Source: Rotaria macrura (Eukaryota > Rotifera > Eurotatoria > Philodinida > Philodinidae). From it: 64,000 nt of DNA. Positions 1 to 14,000 of this stretch are shown piece by piece. The notes beneath the pieces are model-generated. The model saw only the letters and a program-made list of their open reading frames with translations, did no database searches and was not told the DNA's origin. The stretch is taken from positions 1-64,000 of the forward strand of contig OENT01000951.1 of assembly GCA_900239685.1 (NCBI GenBank), given 5' to 3'. The translations under genes and the position numbers were made by a program. Numbering within the stretch: position 1 is the stretch's first letter; every line of letters starts with the position of its first letter.

Positions 1-1
1 T

Positions 2-250
2 TGGAAAGACAAAATACGCTGGTATACGCAGAAAAATGCGTACTATCTTTCTAGGATACTGAGATCGAGATACAAGAAGGGGCCGATTTGTGGCCTTATC
101 CGGCGGTGTCCTTTTGGCAACATAGACTATGTTTTGCGGACAATTCTAAAGAATCTTGTTTTTTTTCCGATAGAGTTTAGAAAATTCAATAGAAGAGTTC
201 ATTTTAATGTCGGACGATATACTTCATTAAGCATAAATCGACTTCAATAA
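2..250 (+). CDS. Possible 3' end of a gene cut by the left edge
   Basis: An open frame runs from the window edge for 82 codons to a TAA at 248-250. The product is basic and contains GPICGLIRRCPFGNIDYVL near its middle; I recognise no family. The first 130 bases look more GC-rich than the DNA that follows, which would suit a terminal coding exon. A stop-free run of this length is somewhat unusual in such AT-rich DNA but could be chance. No start, splice site or domain supports it. Confidence 0.22.
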   Translation, partial: WKDKIRWYTQKNAYYLSRILRSRYKKGPICGLIRRCPFGNIDYVLRTILKNLVFFPIEFRKFNRRVHFNVGRYTSLSINRLQ

Positions 251-1178
251 CTCCCATAAAATAATGGCCTATGTCTATGTAAATAAATGTAAGCAACATC
301 ATCACGAATCGAGATTTTAGTAACTGTAAAATCATACATCCCCTAGAATAGTCAATGCTAAAAATATTGGCCTATGAATGATCATCTGTACGAAAACTTT
401 CTTTTATTCTTCTAATGAACGAACACATTGGAAATCAATACTACAAGCATTGTTTAACAAAGATGATTTGAACAACCAAAAGCAAACAATACTAGAAAAA
501 TTTAACTTTGATCTCATGCAGTTCGATTTTCGCAATGTACAAATAATTATTTCATTTGTATAATCGGGACAACTGGACTGTTCTTTTCTAAGTACGTTCT
601 ATGTTTATTTATAAAAACAAAAAAATAATCAAACTTCAATTAGTATCGAACGTTCATTTGTTTAGAACTAATTGGCATAATTCTATTTTGTATTCACACA
701 CGCATAAATATATAAACACATCACAATGTGCGTGTATATTCCAACAATAATCATGACAGATAGCCATCACATAAACACAGAGAGTTACTTATCGTCAAGA
801 CAGATAGAAGAGGAAAAACGCCGGTGAAGATCAATGAATCGAATACCGCCATGTTGGATTTTGAAGAGGAAGATAAAAGAAAGTCGATTTTTATTTAGTG
901 AAGATGAAAATTACAATGCATGCTGTTCTGTATAAAAGAAAAAAAAGAACAAGACAATGTCTTTTCGTTTTTGTTCGTATTTGTATTTTTACAAAGCAGA
1001 AAAAGAATAATCTGACCAAAGGCTCACAACAAGAAAGCGCACTTTTGTCTGAGTCAAACTAAAAACACAAAAACACAAAAAACAACACAAACTAATTTCA
1101 AGAAAGTATAATTATATAATAAATTGATTTTGTATCGAAATGTTTTATTGATTTCATTTTCTTTTCATTCACTTTCAT
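251..1178. other. Intergenic, no gene seen
   Basis: AT-rich DNA downstream of the T-box gene, which ends at 1179 on the minus strand. It should contain that gene's 3' UTR and polyadenylation site. Short open frames, for example at 378-563, have no recognisable content. Confidence 0.6.
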
Positions 1179-3626
1179 TCATGCATAGTCAGCTGTTGTA
1201 CGAGATGGTGAATGAATATCACGTTGAGTATACATAGGATAAAATGTTTGCCGTGCATATGGACTCATTCGTATTGGATGATGATTGTTTGATGATGATG
1301 ATGTTGGCTCATTAACTGATCGATAATTTAAATCAGATAATTGAGAATAAACAAAAGCATCAGCAGCGTAACTTGCTAGATCTGGATTAACCAATGAATA
1401 AGCTGATGGTGAAATAAAATTAACTGTTGGATCTTAAACAGTAACGATTTTCAATGCAAGCAGAATTTTCTATCTTTTTTTCTCTCATTATATATATATA
1501 TATATATCTTACCTTGAGGTTCAGACATAAAACGAGATGTTATTGCAGCAGCTGTATTAAATACATTCGATGATGTTTGTGGACTTAAATTTGTTGTCGA
1601 CGTATTCGTTGGTAGATTTGTTGGCGTTGACATTGGTGAACTGCTATTATTCGATTTTGGGTGAGAACGAAGTAGACGTTGATTCGAATTTAAATGATTT
1701 AAAACTTCTGCGACACTGTAAAACAATGACAAGAAAAGAAAGAATGTTTAGTGCTCGTTCTAATGCTATGAGTCGAATCGATGTCATACCAATCTTCAGG
1801 ATCACAATCACGAAAACCTTTAGCAAATGGATTCGAAGCTATTTTTAATTGTGTTATACGATGATTTTGATACGCTGTAACGCCAATGAATTTCGTTTCG
1901 GGAAATGTAAATGTACGAAAAGCTTGTGTTTGTTGAACAAGTAATTCATCAGCTTTTGATGATGGAGAATAAACACAATGAACACGTGGTTGATAGCGAT
2001 GCATTGAATTAAGAATAATCTTTAGATTTTGACAAAATTCAAAACAAGTTGACAACACAAAACAATGGAAACGTTTCTTATTTGCTTACATGTCCATTTT
2101 CATCGAGAAGATTATTCGTTAGCTTAAGTTTATCGAATGATACAACGTTTTTCATCCATGATGCACCTGTCTGCGGCGAATCAGGATGAACATGAAAACG
2201 GCCTGGACAATGTGGATCAGCTTTACCAGCTACTACCCAACTCGAGCTAGAAATAATAAATGAGTTGCGATGACTTCCCGTAGAACGGAACAGCAAGAAG
2301 CAGACTTTTCTGTTTTACCTGTAAAATGCATAACGATATCGTTTATCATCTAATGGAATAAAATCCACCATAAGTAAATACGTTGCTGCTGGATCCATTC
2401 CATAAATTTTCACTTGTAAAGTTGGAAACATTCGTCTAAAATAACATAAGTCGTTAAGACTTGTTATCTTGGACGTGATTGATAATCTACTGTCATAAGG
2501 ATATGTGCATTCCTTAGAGCTATCAGTAGCACATGTTCGCAAGAACGACGTGCTTTTCTTTAAGAATAGTGTGATGATCTCGAGAGACACCGCTCGATTG
2601 AGCCATTAGCATGAATCTTATCTGTTTGTTGTCTCGAATGATATTCAATATGACTTTCTTTTCTCTTCGTTTCGTTAGATTTGATTTGTATGCAAACAAT
2701 CATCATTGCTACGACGAGCTAGAAACTTAATTGCACTTATGAAATTCATTCCAACTATATACATATATATATATGATTATATTCATATTAATGACTTTTT
2801 CATCAGACACATGTACGCAAGCAAAAAACACAATCGTTTGACTTGTTTCATGGTTTCTCTAGCAAATTAACTAAAGAAATTATCACTCATCTAATACATT
2901 TCCTGAAGAATAACGACACTTTATTGTTTACCTTCCTGATCTCGTAACAATCATTTCCGTTCCAAGCTTATCGAATTCATCCCATAGTGATTTCGATTCA
3001 ATAACCATCTTAATGTTAGCTAGTTTTGGATGAAGTGGTTTTTTCATTTCATTGTTTCCATTTTGACCTGCACCATGTTCACTATCAGATTTATTGATAT
3101 CAAGCATAGTGTTTGATGTTGATTTGATTTTTTCTGTTGCTGATTGTATGTAATCTTGAAGAAAGAAAGTTGTTCAACATAACATTGAAAAAGAAAACTA
3201 ATATTTCAAGTCTGTTTTTTATTGGTGTTTTCAGGAAGAAAACGATGACTGACCTTCCATGTTACGTATGGTTGTTAAACTTTTTTGAAGGTTTGTAACT
3301 TGTTGATGATTTTTATGGTTTGTTGATCGATTTTCTTTGATTGTTCCTTGTTGTGAATGTTGATACTGTCCGTTATTTGTTTCAGTTAATGTTGCCGTAC
3401 GATAATGGTGAAGATCTTGTTGTTGTACGTGGTTATTATAATAATCGTTAGTGATCTTTTCAATAGAAGGATTAGGAGTACAATTAATATGACTTATATT
3501 ATTATTTGTTTCTATTGAGCTCGTCATAGAATGATACAAACTATTCTCATCATCGCAACAATCTGATGTAATCAGTGAGGCGATACTGAAACTGCTAGCA
3601 CGCGGTGTCAACGGATTGTTGTCCAT
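1179..3626 (-). CDS. TBX1: T-box transcription factor, TBX1/TBX10 (org-1) class
   Basis: Predicted 518-aa nuclear DNA-binding factor. Exons (minus): 3626-3254, 3154-2932, 2435-2319, 2246-2090, 2019-1790, 1715-1513, 1432-1179; all junctions are GT/AG and the frame is continuous. The T-box covers roughly residues 175-365: it begins near [15 protein letters not shown] and continues through [65 protein letters not shown] and [15 protein letters not shown] before the [11 protein letters not shown] segment and [25 protein letters not shown] are typical of TBX1/10 rather than TBX20 or TBX15/18. The long N-terminus and the C-terminus are Ser/Asn-rich and low in complexity. The start is the first ATG (3626); an in-frame upstream TTG is not used. 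By splicing, the Trp usual after DPED becomes Cys. In animals this class patterns mesoderm and muscle; that role is inferred from the family. Confidence 0.9.
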
Positions 3627-5757
3627 AGAAGAAAAAAAGAGAATAGACAAGAAAATTATTGTTGAGTATATATGGGTGTGAAGAACTTGAGCAAAAGCAA
3701 AACAAGATGAGAGAATCAGAGAAAGAAACAGAGAGCGAGAGAGAAAGAGAGATGATGATAAGGTGATAGCAATTGTTGGGTTCGTTCGTATACATATATA
3801 CGTATAGAATCAGAAAAAAAGACGATTGGCACGCAATGTGAGCCAGTCGATTTTCTCTTTTTTTTCTTTTATTCGCTCGTTCGTCCCACTATCATCAACA
3901 ACGACGACTCATCATCGTCATCTGATAGATTGTTTATCTCCTTTTTGCTTGCTTGCGGAAATGCGCACACTCTTATACATAGGATGACTTGACAATCGTT
4001 ATCATTCGTTCCCTTACTTGTAAACGAGCATCGACATCAGCCGTTTGGCATTTTCTCTTTTTCTTATTTTTCTTTTCTGCCAATGAGATAGCACAATCAT
4101 ATCAAAATGTAATTATACTATTCTCTTTTTTTTTCTACAAAGTTAACTCAGATGAAGTGGAAGACATCGAAAGTCTATTGGATATGAAACGAAAATAATG
4201 ATTCAGATAGAGACTATGCGAACAGAAGTAAACACGGCTCTCCTCGTGACCGGAATGATACTTTCATTTTTATGTTTTAAGACTTAATAAAAAGAAACAA
4301 TTTTTTTTCGTGTCGATACTATTACATACTTGATTATGATACACGTCGATTCGCCCACTGTCTATAAAGAAGAAGTGATAAAGAATGAGGGGTTGGCTCT
4401 TTCTCTTTATTCCGTATCTGAGCTTGAGAGTGTGTTGACATTTTGCTAGTTGATGAGTTGATGAAGACGTACGAGCTCGACCAATCAACCAAGTCAAACG
4501 TAAGACTGATAACATATAAAACAATAAGGAAACTAAGAGAAGGCAAGAAGAAAGACTTTCTCTTTCTTGTGAACAATTTGCAATGGCCATTACTCAAAAT
4601 TAGTCTACACTATATACATATAGATATATATATATATATATATATCAATTCTCATGATATATAAATGACACAATTGTATATAGGAACTGTGAAATTCAAT
4701 TAGACGTTGATATTATATCATATTTACTTCCTAGATGCTAATGATACCTGCAATTGAGGATAGGATAAACACACAGACAAAGAGAGAAACTATACAAATC
4801 AAGACAAATGAGTATTTGATGAAGAAACAAAAAAAACGAGTTGCAATAGAAATAAACGAGATAAGAAGAACTTATAGTGTGATACGAAACGACACAAAAG
4901 GAACATCTCTTCATGGCAAATGAAAAGGGAAACTGACTTGCGCTTATCTTTGTGTCGGCATCAGACTCCTGTCACGCTATACATACGCACGCATACAGAT
5001 AGACATATCTGTGCTTTGTCTATTTTTTGTGATGGTTGTTGATACGATGGTGTGGCCAAATGAGGGAAAAGAGAACAGTGGGAAGACATGTTGATAGAAA
5101 AAAATGACAAAAATTGACGCACTATTTTTGTATTCTATCATTGAAGAGTTCGAGATAGGATAGATTATAAGTGTAGATAAGATGGATAATATCAATTATG
5201 AAGATATTACTTCTTATTTGTTACTCATGTCCAAATAGTTTCAATATTTTTCAAATATTTTCGTACTTATGTAGGACAAAACTAAGTTTCATCACTAGCC
5301 AATCAAATTAGAGATGTACTGGAAAGTAATTAGTACTCGTAGATGAATAATTATTACATAAACTCATTGATTTTCTAAAATCGAACGGAAGTCGTTCATA
5401 AAATTTCAAATACAGAGCGTTATTCATGAATGCAGATGTCAAGAACAAAATTATTCTATCTAGTCTTGTGATTATTATGGAATTCGATAGCACAATTAAA
5501 GAAATATAATCGATTTGAATCATCTTCGTGTAACTTTGATTGTAATCCATCTTATGTAATCGATAGGAAAGTTTAAAGAAGACTCGACTCAACTCGATGG
5601 TGATTTTATTTGTCGAGGAAGCTTATTATTTACACTTTGTAGAGATCAAATATTTTTCAAATAGTACTTCAAATACACATGTAGGTATGAATTTCAACAT
5701 TGGACCGTGGCATACATGTCTTGATGATAAACTGTATGATCCAATGTTTTGAATGCA

Positions 5758-5791
5758 TTTACTCACTGATCGTATTCGATCAGCGAGTAAA
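5758..5791. repeat. Short hairpin, 15-bp arms
   Basis: Arms 5758-5772 and 5777-5791 are inverted copies (TTTACTC-x-CTGATCG) with one mismatch and a 4-nt loop. It is isolated in intergenic DNA and its function is unknown. Confidence 0.6.
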
Positions 5792-8700
5792 CCTTGTCCT
5801 CTATTCAATCGGTTACTTTATAACTTCGTCAGTCTGCATGTATATTTCTATACAAGTATTTTTCGGAACCAGATCAATGTTTTAAGAAAGCATGATCACT
5901 TTCATGCTCTATCGATAGTACTTGAAGGCTCCATCTGAAAACGGAAAAGCGTAATCTTTGAATTTTAATACACTATTAGTGAATTAGATTTGTAGCATGT
6001 TTTTCATGAGATTAAAGCTAGTTTCTAGTTTAAGAAAGTGTGACCATTATGTACCAAGATTAAGAGTACATGGATAACAAATTTTCGAACATCTTTCATT
6101 GATATTTAGTTTGAAAAACATTTATGATAAAGTTACGAAAAATACTGCTGAAAATATCCACTGAATGTATCTTTCATAGAGACCACGTTTCCAAATTTCC
6201 ATATTATGTACCTATTTTGAAATTTTATTTTGAAAATAATGGAGCTTCGAAAAGTTCGAACAGTGCACTCTATAAGAAAATTGACTTGTCTATCGAATGA
6301 GTTCTCTCTGCAAATTCACTAGTTAAGTAGTATCGGAAAAACTTGATTGCAAAAGAATATTATCTTTACTGCAACGTCTGTATTATATAATGTTGTGCGG
6401 TAAAAAAATCACTTCGACAGTTATCATCACATTCGTATACATCTACAACGTCGATAGTAACCACAGTATTTATTGTTTTATAGGGTACTTTTCAGAATAC
6501 GTTATATTCAGTTGATATCTGTGTCTCCTAGCTACAGATTAAAATTGACATCAAATCATGATCTTTTTTTTTCAGGATCTATGTGCGATAATCATTGAGT
6601 GGAAGAAAATAATCTACATAAAGAACTTCTTCAAATGCTATAATATCGCATTGAGCTGAATACTCAAGTGTTTCGTTCGTGTATGTCAACAGCACATAAC
6701 GTTTTGTTTTTTTGTCTCTTCATGCATTGAACTTACAAGAAGGTCTCCTTGTCTATGTTCTGTTCCTAATGATGAGTTTTTCTGTTTGCAGATTCAGTGC
6801 GTTAGATTTCTCATGTGTCTAAAAGTTGCATATAGTGGAATTTCGTTTTTCAATATTCCGTGTTCAAAATTTTCAACTTGATAGTTTCAGATGAAAAGCC
6901 CTTATAAATCCTTGCGAGATAAACTATGTTGCATACATTATCCATGAATTAATTTCAATGTTTCTTGTTTCGAATGAACTCCATTCAAATGATTGATAGT
7001 AGTTTTCCTTTTGTTGAAGTTAGTCTAATCGATATTCGTATCTATTGTAAACTTCAGATCAACATGAAAACATAAGATTCTTTCTAATAACATGAATTCT
7101 AAAATATCAGAGATATTTGCAATGCGACAGCTTAAGAAAATTTGATTATGAGTCGAAAATCGTATAGGAGAGTCTAGATAAAGGATGATGCAAAATATGC
7201 CAATAACAAGATCACCTTGAAATGAAAATAGAACGTCTGTGGGGCAGCGTTCATTAGTGTATTTAGACGTGTCCAACCGTGATAATGTCAAAAAATGAGT
7301 GTTCATCATAAATCACGTTGTTTCCTTTTTTTCTGAATGAATACTGTTGAAACTATGTGCTGCCACACGTAATACGCTGTCGAGTTTAATCCAATGTTAA
7401 CCTATTCATACATAGACAGACAAATTCTTCGAAAGAATATTTCGTTTGTTGCTAGTTAAACACGAGAATAAGAGTTCTTTTCATCGACAATAACTAGGCA
7501 AGTTCGTTTAATATAAACTGAATTTTCATTTTTTGAAACGATTCTTATTTAATGATTTAGTAGTATTCAAATATGAATGAACGAAATAATATCATTAGCT
7601 TAGCGCTGTTGGAATGGAATGATCTGAAGGAAATATTTTTCGAACAATGATTTTATTTATAATGTTCAGCAGTTTCATAATACGCGAAGTTGACACAACC
7701 AAATGTTTGAAAATAGAAAGTTTTTATTCAAATACAAAAGATGATGCAGTACTCTAAATTCTGCAATGTCTACTCATTGCAGACATGTGCATTGAAAAAA
7801 AGTCGTTCGAGCAAGAAATTAGTGTTCAGTCAGAATCACAGTTCATTAGTTAGAAAAGTGTCGACAAACTATTTCTTTGCATCAGATAAAGAAAATCGAT
7901 GGTAAGGTCATGATGACGATCACTCGAGAGATTCCATCTTGGGAAGTGTTTAATCCGATCTAGTCAATACATGCCTTATGCTCTCTAAAAGTTGATTCTA
8001 TGCTCTTGTGTTGATTTATCTTGATTGTCGTCTGAAATTAAGAATTTTCCACTCATTTGTTTTTCTCCCCAAAATTTGTATGAAAAAACTATGTACAAAA
8101 TAATAATATTTTGTTTTAACAAAGTTATCATGCTGAAAAAGTACAATTACGCGATGATGAATCATATCCGAATTTCGACGTGTGAGGATTATTGAAAAAG
8201 TAACATTTGATGTATATTAGTCAATGTAAATGATTCAAGTTGTATTTCGCAATGATGAATTTCGTTTTAGTAATTGAATTTCACAGTTTATTACGATGGG
8301 AAAATTCTCTTTGGCTGCTTGAAAACATTCATTTGTCATATTCGATTAAAAACAATCGTATTACTCAGAAAAACAACTGCCTCTTTTATGAATTTGACGC
8401 ATATAAATCTTTTCCTTTATTATTTTGTAACAGTATTTGTATGAAAAATATCTTGATAAGACCAAATGTTCCGTTATTTGAGTACGGCTTTTTGTAATTT
8501 GATGATTTATAAATGATTCATGTCGAATAAAAAAGCTTCCCAATACTTTCGCTTTCTGTCTCAATCAATCTCCGTCCTATATACGTAAATACATATGTAA
8601 TATTTAACCTCTAATATAATAAATAGCGAATGAGACAAACATTTTTGCATTCATTATATATGTGACACATTTCAATATTGTTAATTGTCGATTGATTTTT

Positions 8701-9811
8701 ATCTTGCTAGAAAAAGTAATTTATCTTGATACATAAAAATCTCTGAAAAGTCAAAGCGACCGAGAACAAAATACATCGGCTAACTCTAAAACACAGCTCG
8801 GATGATACTTCTCTGTTTCTTTTTTCAGTTTCAATACTTTCCAGTAACATTTGTATGTCTATAAGAGTTTTGACAGGATGATGGCATGCATGTGATGTTC
8901 TGAGCTTAGTTATTTGAACCATCAGACATTGTTCGAGAACTCATTTTATCAAAAACCATTCGTCACCTTTTCGTAATAATACTGTTCAATGTGTATCTAT
9001 ACATAGAATAATACTTTTCAACACAAGTATCGCTGACTGTAGAACGCTTTCTTAACAATGATGAAAGGTGATTTATTTTAAACTAGCTCAATTACAGCTC
9101 GATGAATAGATTATGACAAGTATTTCTTTCTTCTTAATAGTTGGTGTCTAGAAAAAAATTGAGTGATAAACGGTAGAAACGTTGGATTAGAATTTCCTTC
9201 AGCCTAGAAGAGTGAATTGTATTTATTTTAGGCAGCGTATACAACTACACAGCAAAAATTAGACGCATGCTGCCATTTTTTTCCTTTTATCACTAATTAG
9301 TCGGGTTGGCATTCGTCATAGGAAGAAAAAGTTTGACAGAAAAGTTGATGTCCTATTCGATATGATATCGTTCAGTCGAGGATCTCATGGGTTTACTTTT
9401 TCATGTAAGATTTGTCATAAAATTCATGTCGATCACAGTAAAACGCAACCAACACTATCTTTCTTTGGTACAGTAATAATCTACAATATTCAAGTTATAA
9501 AACTTGAAAAAGACGAATCACAAAAACGTCGCATTCTCTGAAGACTTCTTGCTTCATAAATGTCGCAAAAGAAATTCTATTCTCGATTTTTGTTGGAGAC
9601 ATCTTCTATGTTCGAGCGAAAAATAGATCAGATTCGTACCATACGATATTACGATTTTATGTCACAAAAAAAAATAGGCTAGAACATGATTTTCATCTCA
9701 AAGTGTAAAATATGCTACGTTTCAAACCATGTCGCACAATGTGAGTTATTGTCTTTACATAGGAAAAAACCACTCTCTTGAGATCTGGCCATATCATATA
9801 GTGAAAGAGCG

Positions 9812-9812
9812 C

Positions 9813-9845
<33 letters not shown>
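9812..9845. repeat. (GA)n microsatellite
   Basis: A nearly pure GA tract of about 34 bp, slightly interrupted by GC at both ends. Confidence 0.85.
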
Positions 9846-9852
9846 TTTTTTA

Positions 9853-10068
9853 TTACATATTACTCACAGGTACACTTAATGCAGTAAAACCAATTTGTGT
9901 TATCGAATTAAACAAATACTCGAAGTTCTGTCTTTCTTCGTAAGTCTTATGAAATAAAATACAATGAATAAATGTCTTGAAAAAAAGAATGATTTTTAAG
10001 GAATTACACAGATATTTGTCTGTAAAATCTATATATTTGTCTTGTTTTGCATATTCACGAGGCAACAT
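9853..10068 (-). CDS. Small hypothetical open frame
   Basis: A 71-codon frame starting at ATG, 405 bp downstream of the claudin-like stop. It has a charged N-terminus (MLPREYAKQDKYIDF), a hydrophobic central stretch, then TYEERQNFEYLFNSITQIGF. A consensus donor (gtgagt) follows TALSVP, so it might be the first exon of a gene continuing below 9850, but no partner exon was found. I do not recognise it; it may be chance. Confidence 0.22.
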   Translation of the reverse strand: MLPREYAKQDKYIDFTDKYLCNSLKIILFFKTFIHCILFHKTYEERQNFEYLFNSITQIGFTALSVPVSNM

Positions 10069-10472
10069 AATTGTTCATTCATTAAAATGAATCGATAATA
10101 AAGAAGAAAAAAAGTGTAACATGTATTAGAAAAAAGCAAAGAAAAACGAAGACGAACAATAAAACATTTGAACTAAAACAAATCAAGTTAAATCTCATTA
10201 ACGTATATCACAACGTGTCACTTGCTTAGAGAAGTGTACGAAAAAAAGCAGCTGTATTAGTGACACAATACATAAATACGTCAAAAATTAAAGGAAAAAA
10301 TGATGACAGTCATACAAGACGAGCAGGCACGTATCAATATCAATTCAATAATTAGAAATATAAAGAATAATCGAATAAATGAACTAAAGAATAAAGTATT
10401 ATTTTGTAATTTTGGTATCTTTGTTTTTGTACGTCTGCATTTGACAGCAAGCAAGATCTTTTAGAAATTCAT

Positions 10473-11018
10473 TTAACCTGAAGAGGTTCGTTCGGAACCC
10501 AAATAGTGTCCGACACCGAATGCAACTAATGTAAGAGCTGTCCAGAGAAAAAAATGGGCGGCAACACATAAATTATACGAATAACCCATTCCAGTATATG
10601 AAGCAGTTGTTGTTGCATATGGAAAAAAATATGAGGTAGGAGTACGTGAATAGACTCCCCATGTTGCATACGCTGACATAACGAACATGGACGAGAAGAA
10701 AAGCAAACCCAAAGAAACTAATAAAATTAATGAATTTCCTGAAAATGCTGCTGCAACTGTTGCAAAAACGCCAAATACAAGAAGTAAAAGACCGAACACG
10801 GACAAACCAGCTTGAGTAACACGATTTTCTCCGTAACAGCCTTGTGGGGATGTGTTAGAGGATCCATTACCTGCGTAACATTTTCGGAAGAGGCCAATAG
10901 TATTACCGTTTCCATCGTCAAGCCACGCAGGCGTGGCTACACTTATAATAAGAAGTAACAAGGCTAAAGCACTAACACCAGCTCCGACAAACAGTGTAAG
11001 TTTATGCAATGCTGGCAT
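10473..11018 (-). CDS. Claudin/PMP22-like four-transmembrane protein
   Basis: A 181-aa single-exon membrane protein. Four hydrophobic segments lie at about residues 8-28, 66-92, 95-120 and 150-172. The first extracellular loop has the superfamily layout W-x(n)-GLF-x-x-C-x(n)-C (PAWLDDGNGNTIGLFRKC, then a second Cys), a variant of the claudin/PMP22/EMP signature W-GLW-C-C. The C-terminus is short, without an obvious PDZ ligand (ends SERTSSG). Relatives act in epithelial barriers, channel regulation or myelin-like membranes; which of these applies cannot be told from the sequence. The start ATG (11018) is followed at once by the first TM segment. No intron is needed, unlike the neighbours. Confidence 0.72.
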   Translation of the reverse strand: MPALHKLTLFVGAGVSALALLLLIISVATPAWLDDGNGNTIGLFRKCYAGNGSSNTSPQGCYGENRVTQAGLSVFGLLLLVFGVFATVAAAFSGNSLILLVSLGLLFFSSMFVMSAYATWGVYSRTPTSYFFPYATTTASYTGMGYSYNLCVAAHFFLWTALTLVAFGVGHYLGSERTSSG

Positions 11019-14000
11019 TGAAATGTTTTTTTTTATGTGAGATTTCTAATAAAAGTTCTATGGATCTAAAACAAAACCGATAGTAAGAGGAAGAGAATCA
11101 ACAAAAAGGAAACATTTTGAATCCAAATAAAAGTAACAGTTATGTGTGTGTGTGATTGCTCGAGGAACTTTTTTTCATTGAAGCAACATTTAGACTGAAT
11201 AATATCAGTAAAAGAACACAAGAGAAAAAGAAATGAAGGAGTCTGTTAATGTCTCATGTATAAAACGTTTTACAGTCAAAAATGTGACTAATACGATGCA
11301 AGACGACGAATCTAGTTCTTTTTTCTTTATTCTTTCCTATTTTTTAACGACGGCAACACAACGGTCGGATTCTTTCTCTTTCTTTTTGCATTTTTCTGCA
11401 AAACTACCGTTAGCAGTCTGTGCCAATAGTAGTCATTAATAATCATCACTCTTACGAGGGTCTACGACAACGATATTCATTCCAAATAGAGATTGAATTG
11501 TTCTTTAACTTTAACTTTTCTCGATTTCATTGTTGCTCTTTGCTATCACACCAAAATTTGGCATAGAACAAATGCAAAAGAACAACTCTAACTATACCAG
11601 AATCAACAAAAGCATGCAAAATAAAAAAAAAAGAAAAGATTATAGTCTATATTTATGGTAGCATTACCCTTCTATTGATGCAATAACTCACGAGGACGCT
11701 TTTTTTCAAGTAGTAGAATCTACATAAAAAAGAAGAAGAAAAAAAAGGAAATTGAACAACGAACATATTTCTAAGTGCTGTCATACTATTGTGATAATGA
11801 GTCCGACATATTTACAGTCATCATCCGAGAAAGAAGAAGAAACACTCGTAATAAAAAGAAAGCAAGGTGAAAAAAAAATGAGAGTAAAATACAAACGACC
11901 AACACGATGAAACAAAAGAATTCTAGAGAAAAATGATTTGCAATTTTATTCAATTAGAACATTTCGGTAACGATACATATGTTACAAGTTTGTCTATTTT
12001 GTTATTAAAAAGAACTAGACGAGTAAGATATTGTGTAGTGTCGACGCATTTAAATAGACCTAATCGGACATACAGCAGCTGTAGCACATTGTCATGTCCT
12101 TGATTTTGGACGTGACATATTGTAATGTACATAGGCTGATACAGTATTATTTCGATTCGCTAGAAAGTTTTGAGTTGAAAGAAAAAACTTTCTTGTCTTT
12201 ATGGCAATTTGCAGATAAAAGGAGCAGCTATTCTCCACAAAAGAAGCGTAAAAGTAATATGGAGTTCTGAAGATAGTAAAGAAATTCAATGCGTAATACG
12301 TGCATGATTGCTATTTACTGAAATGCTTGTATTCACTTTTTTCGCTCACCACATACAAATCCGGTAAGAAAAAAAAACGCAAAAAAAATTAAAATACAGC
12401 ACGCATCATTTCATCGAATACGTTCTGTAGTAATCACCAAGGAAATATTATGTTTTAAGTATATAAGAAGAATGGAGTAGAGAATTACGGTTTTATAATA
12501 AGTATCGAAAATTATATAAATGCTACAGGTAATATTTTCAAACTTGACTGATTCCGTAATAAAACTTAGCTATATATTTTTTACACTATGGAAAGTATGG
12601 TAACTGAAATGGAAAAAAATTCAAAAGAAGCAAACATCTCTCCGTTTCTTCCTTGATTTTAACTATAAAATTTTTCCTAGCTATTCTACTTTACTTATCC
12701 TGAAGACATTTTGTTTCCTATCTTATTCTACCAACTGGCGCTGGCTGCTATCGCCTAGCAAACCTTGTTTTTTAATAAAATCTAACAGAAAAAAAGCGAG
12801 AAGAACGAGAGAAGAAAAGAAGAATGAACGAAGAATTGTCTTTGTCGTCATTCGACAGCTCTGAACAGTCGGACTGGACAAATACAAAGAATCTATGAAT
12901 CGATTTTTATCCTAGAAAAACAAAAAAAAGAAGAAGAAAAAACATCTTTTTCCTTTGTATCACAAAATAAAGCAAACATTTAAAAAATAATGCATTTCAC
13001 TTTATCAAATCGTTGTTATATTTGAACAAAAGAAAAAGAATATTTTCTATACTTAAAACAGAACACCGGCTATAAAAGAAATCGGTAAGTTGTCTTGTAA
13101 TGTACATGTCAAAAAAATCATGCAATCAAATGAAAACCAAAAGAATAATCAGTCGCAAAATTTTATTTTTTTTAAAGTTCAAGTGCATGATTACTATAGC
13201 TCATTGCAAATAATAGACAATTGTTGATTAAGAACGCTTAAATGAATGAATATTTTAGAGTAAGAAAAAGAAAATTTCATTAAACTTAGTGAGAACATCT
13301 ACAACATGAGCGAATTGGCTTGCATGCATTCAAATGAGTCATTGCTTTTTCATTATTAACAGTATCTACAATAAAAAAGAAAAGAAAACCATTTTCCTGA
13401 TTTCACATCACGAAAATCAGGTGCATCTGATTTTACACGTAGTCTCAAATAACACAGAAGACAAACACAAAAAACATCGGTTGACTTGAATAAATCGAAA
13501 TTCTCTGATATTTTACGTCCTGTCAAACTGTGATATTTTTTTTGTTCGCTATATTATCTTAATCCATTTCTTAACGACATGAAATGAATGTGTCATCGAT
13601 GATACGTTTTTTTCTTCCCGTTCAAGTCAAAAATGGATACAATGCATATTGTGTAGTCGAATTTATACATTCATATACTTGAACATTATTTACACAAAAA
13701 ATATCAAACGGAATGTTGTATTGAGTTTTAAGGTTGAATCTCTGAGTACAAAAGGAAGAAAATCAACAATGATCTTGATCGAATGAATTGAATTTTACTA
13801 GCCGATCGGAACTAAAACTAAATAAGTTCCGTTGTACTGTAAATTTCGAAGTAAACTACATTTGCAGCATGGGACCTTATGTTTTGATGTACAATCCGAT
13901 ATTTTGTAACAACTATTATAATTTTTTCTATTGCTATTAGTGTTTTCATGAGAAATGTTTTGATTCATATATTTATTCTTGATAGAAACCTTGCTAAGTG

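Larger units (their letters stand above)
3627..10472. other. Large intergenic region
   Basis: About 6.8 kb upstream of the T-box start and downstream of the claudin-like gene. It presumably holds the promoter and enhancers of the T-box gene. Polypurine/polypyrimidine and TA tracts lie at about 3690-3760 and 4622-4646. I see no conserved domain on either strand; the only weak candidate is the frame at 9853-10068, listed separately. Confidence 0.55.

Noticed and set aside
3627-3650. Upstream TTG start for the T-box protein
   Set aside because: The ATG at 3626 begins a sensible N-terminus ([19 protein letters not shown]).
13396-13421. Short hairpin CCTGATTT/AAATCAGG
   Set aside because: 8-bp arms are expected by chance over this length of AT-rich DNA.
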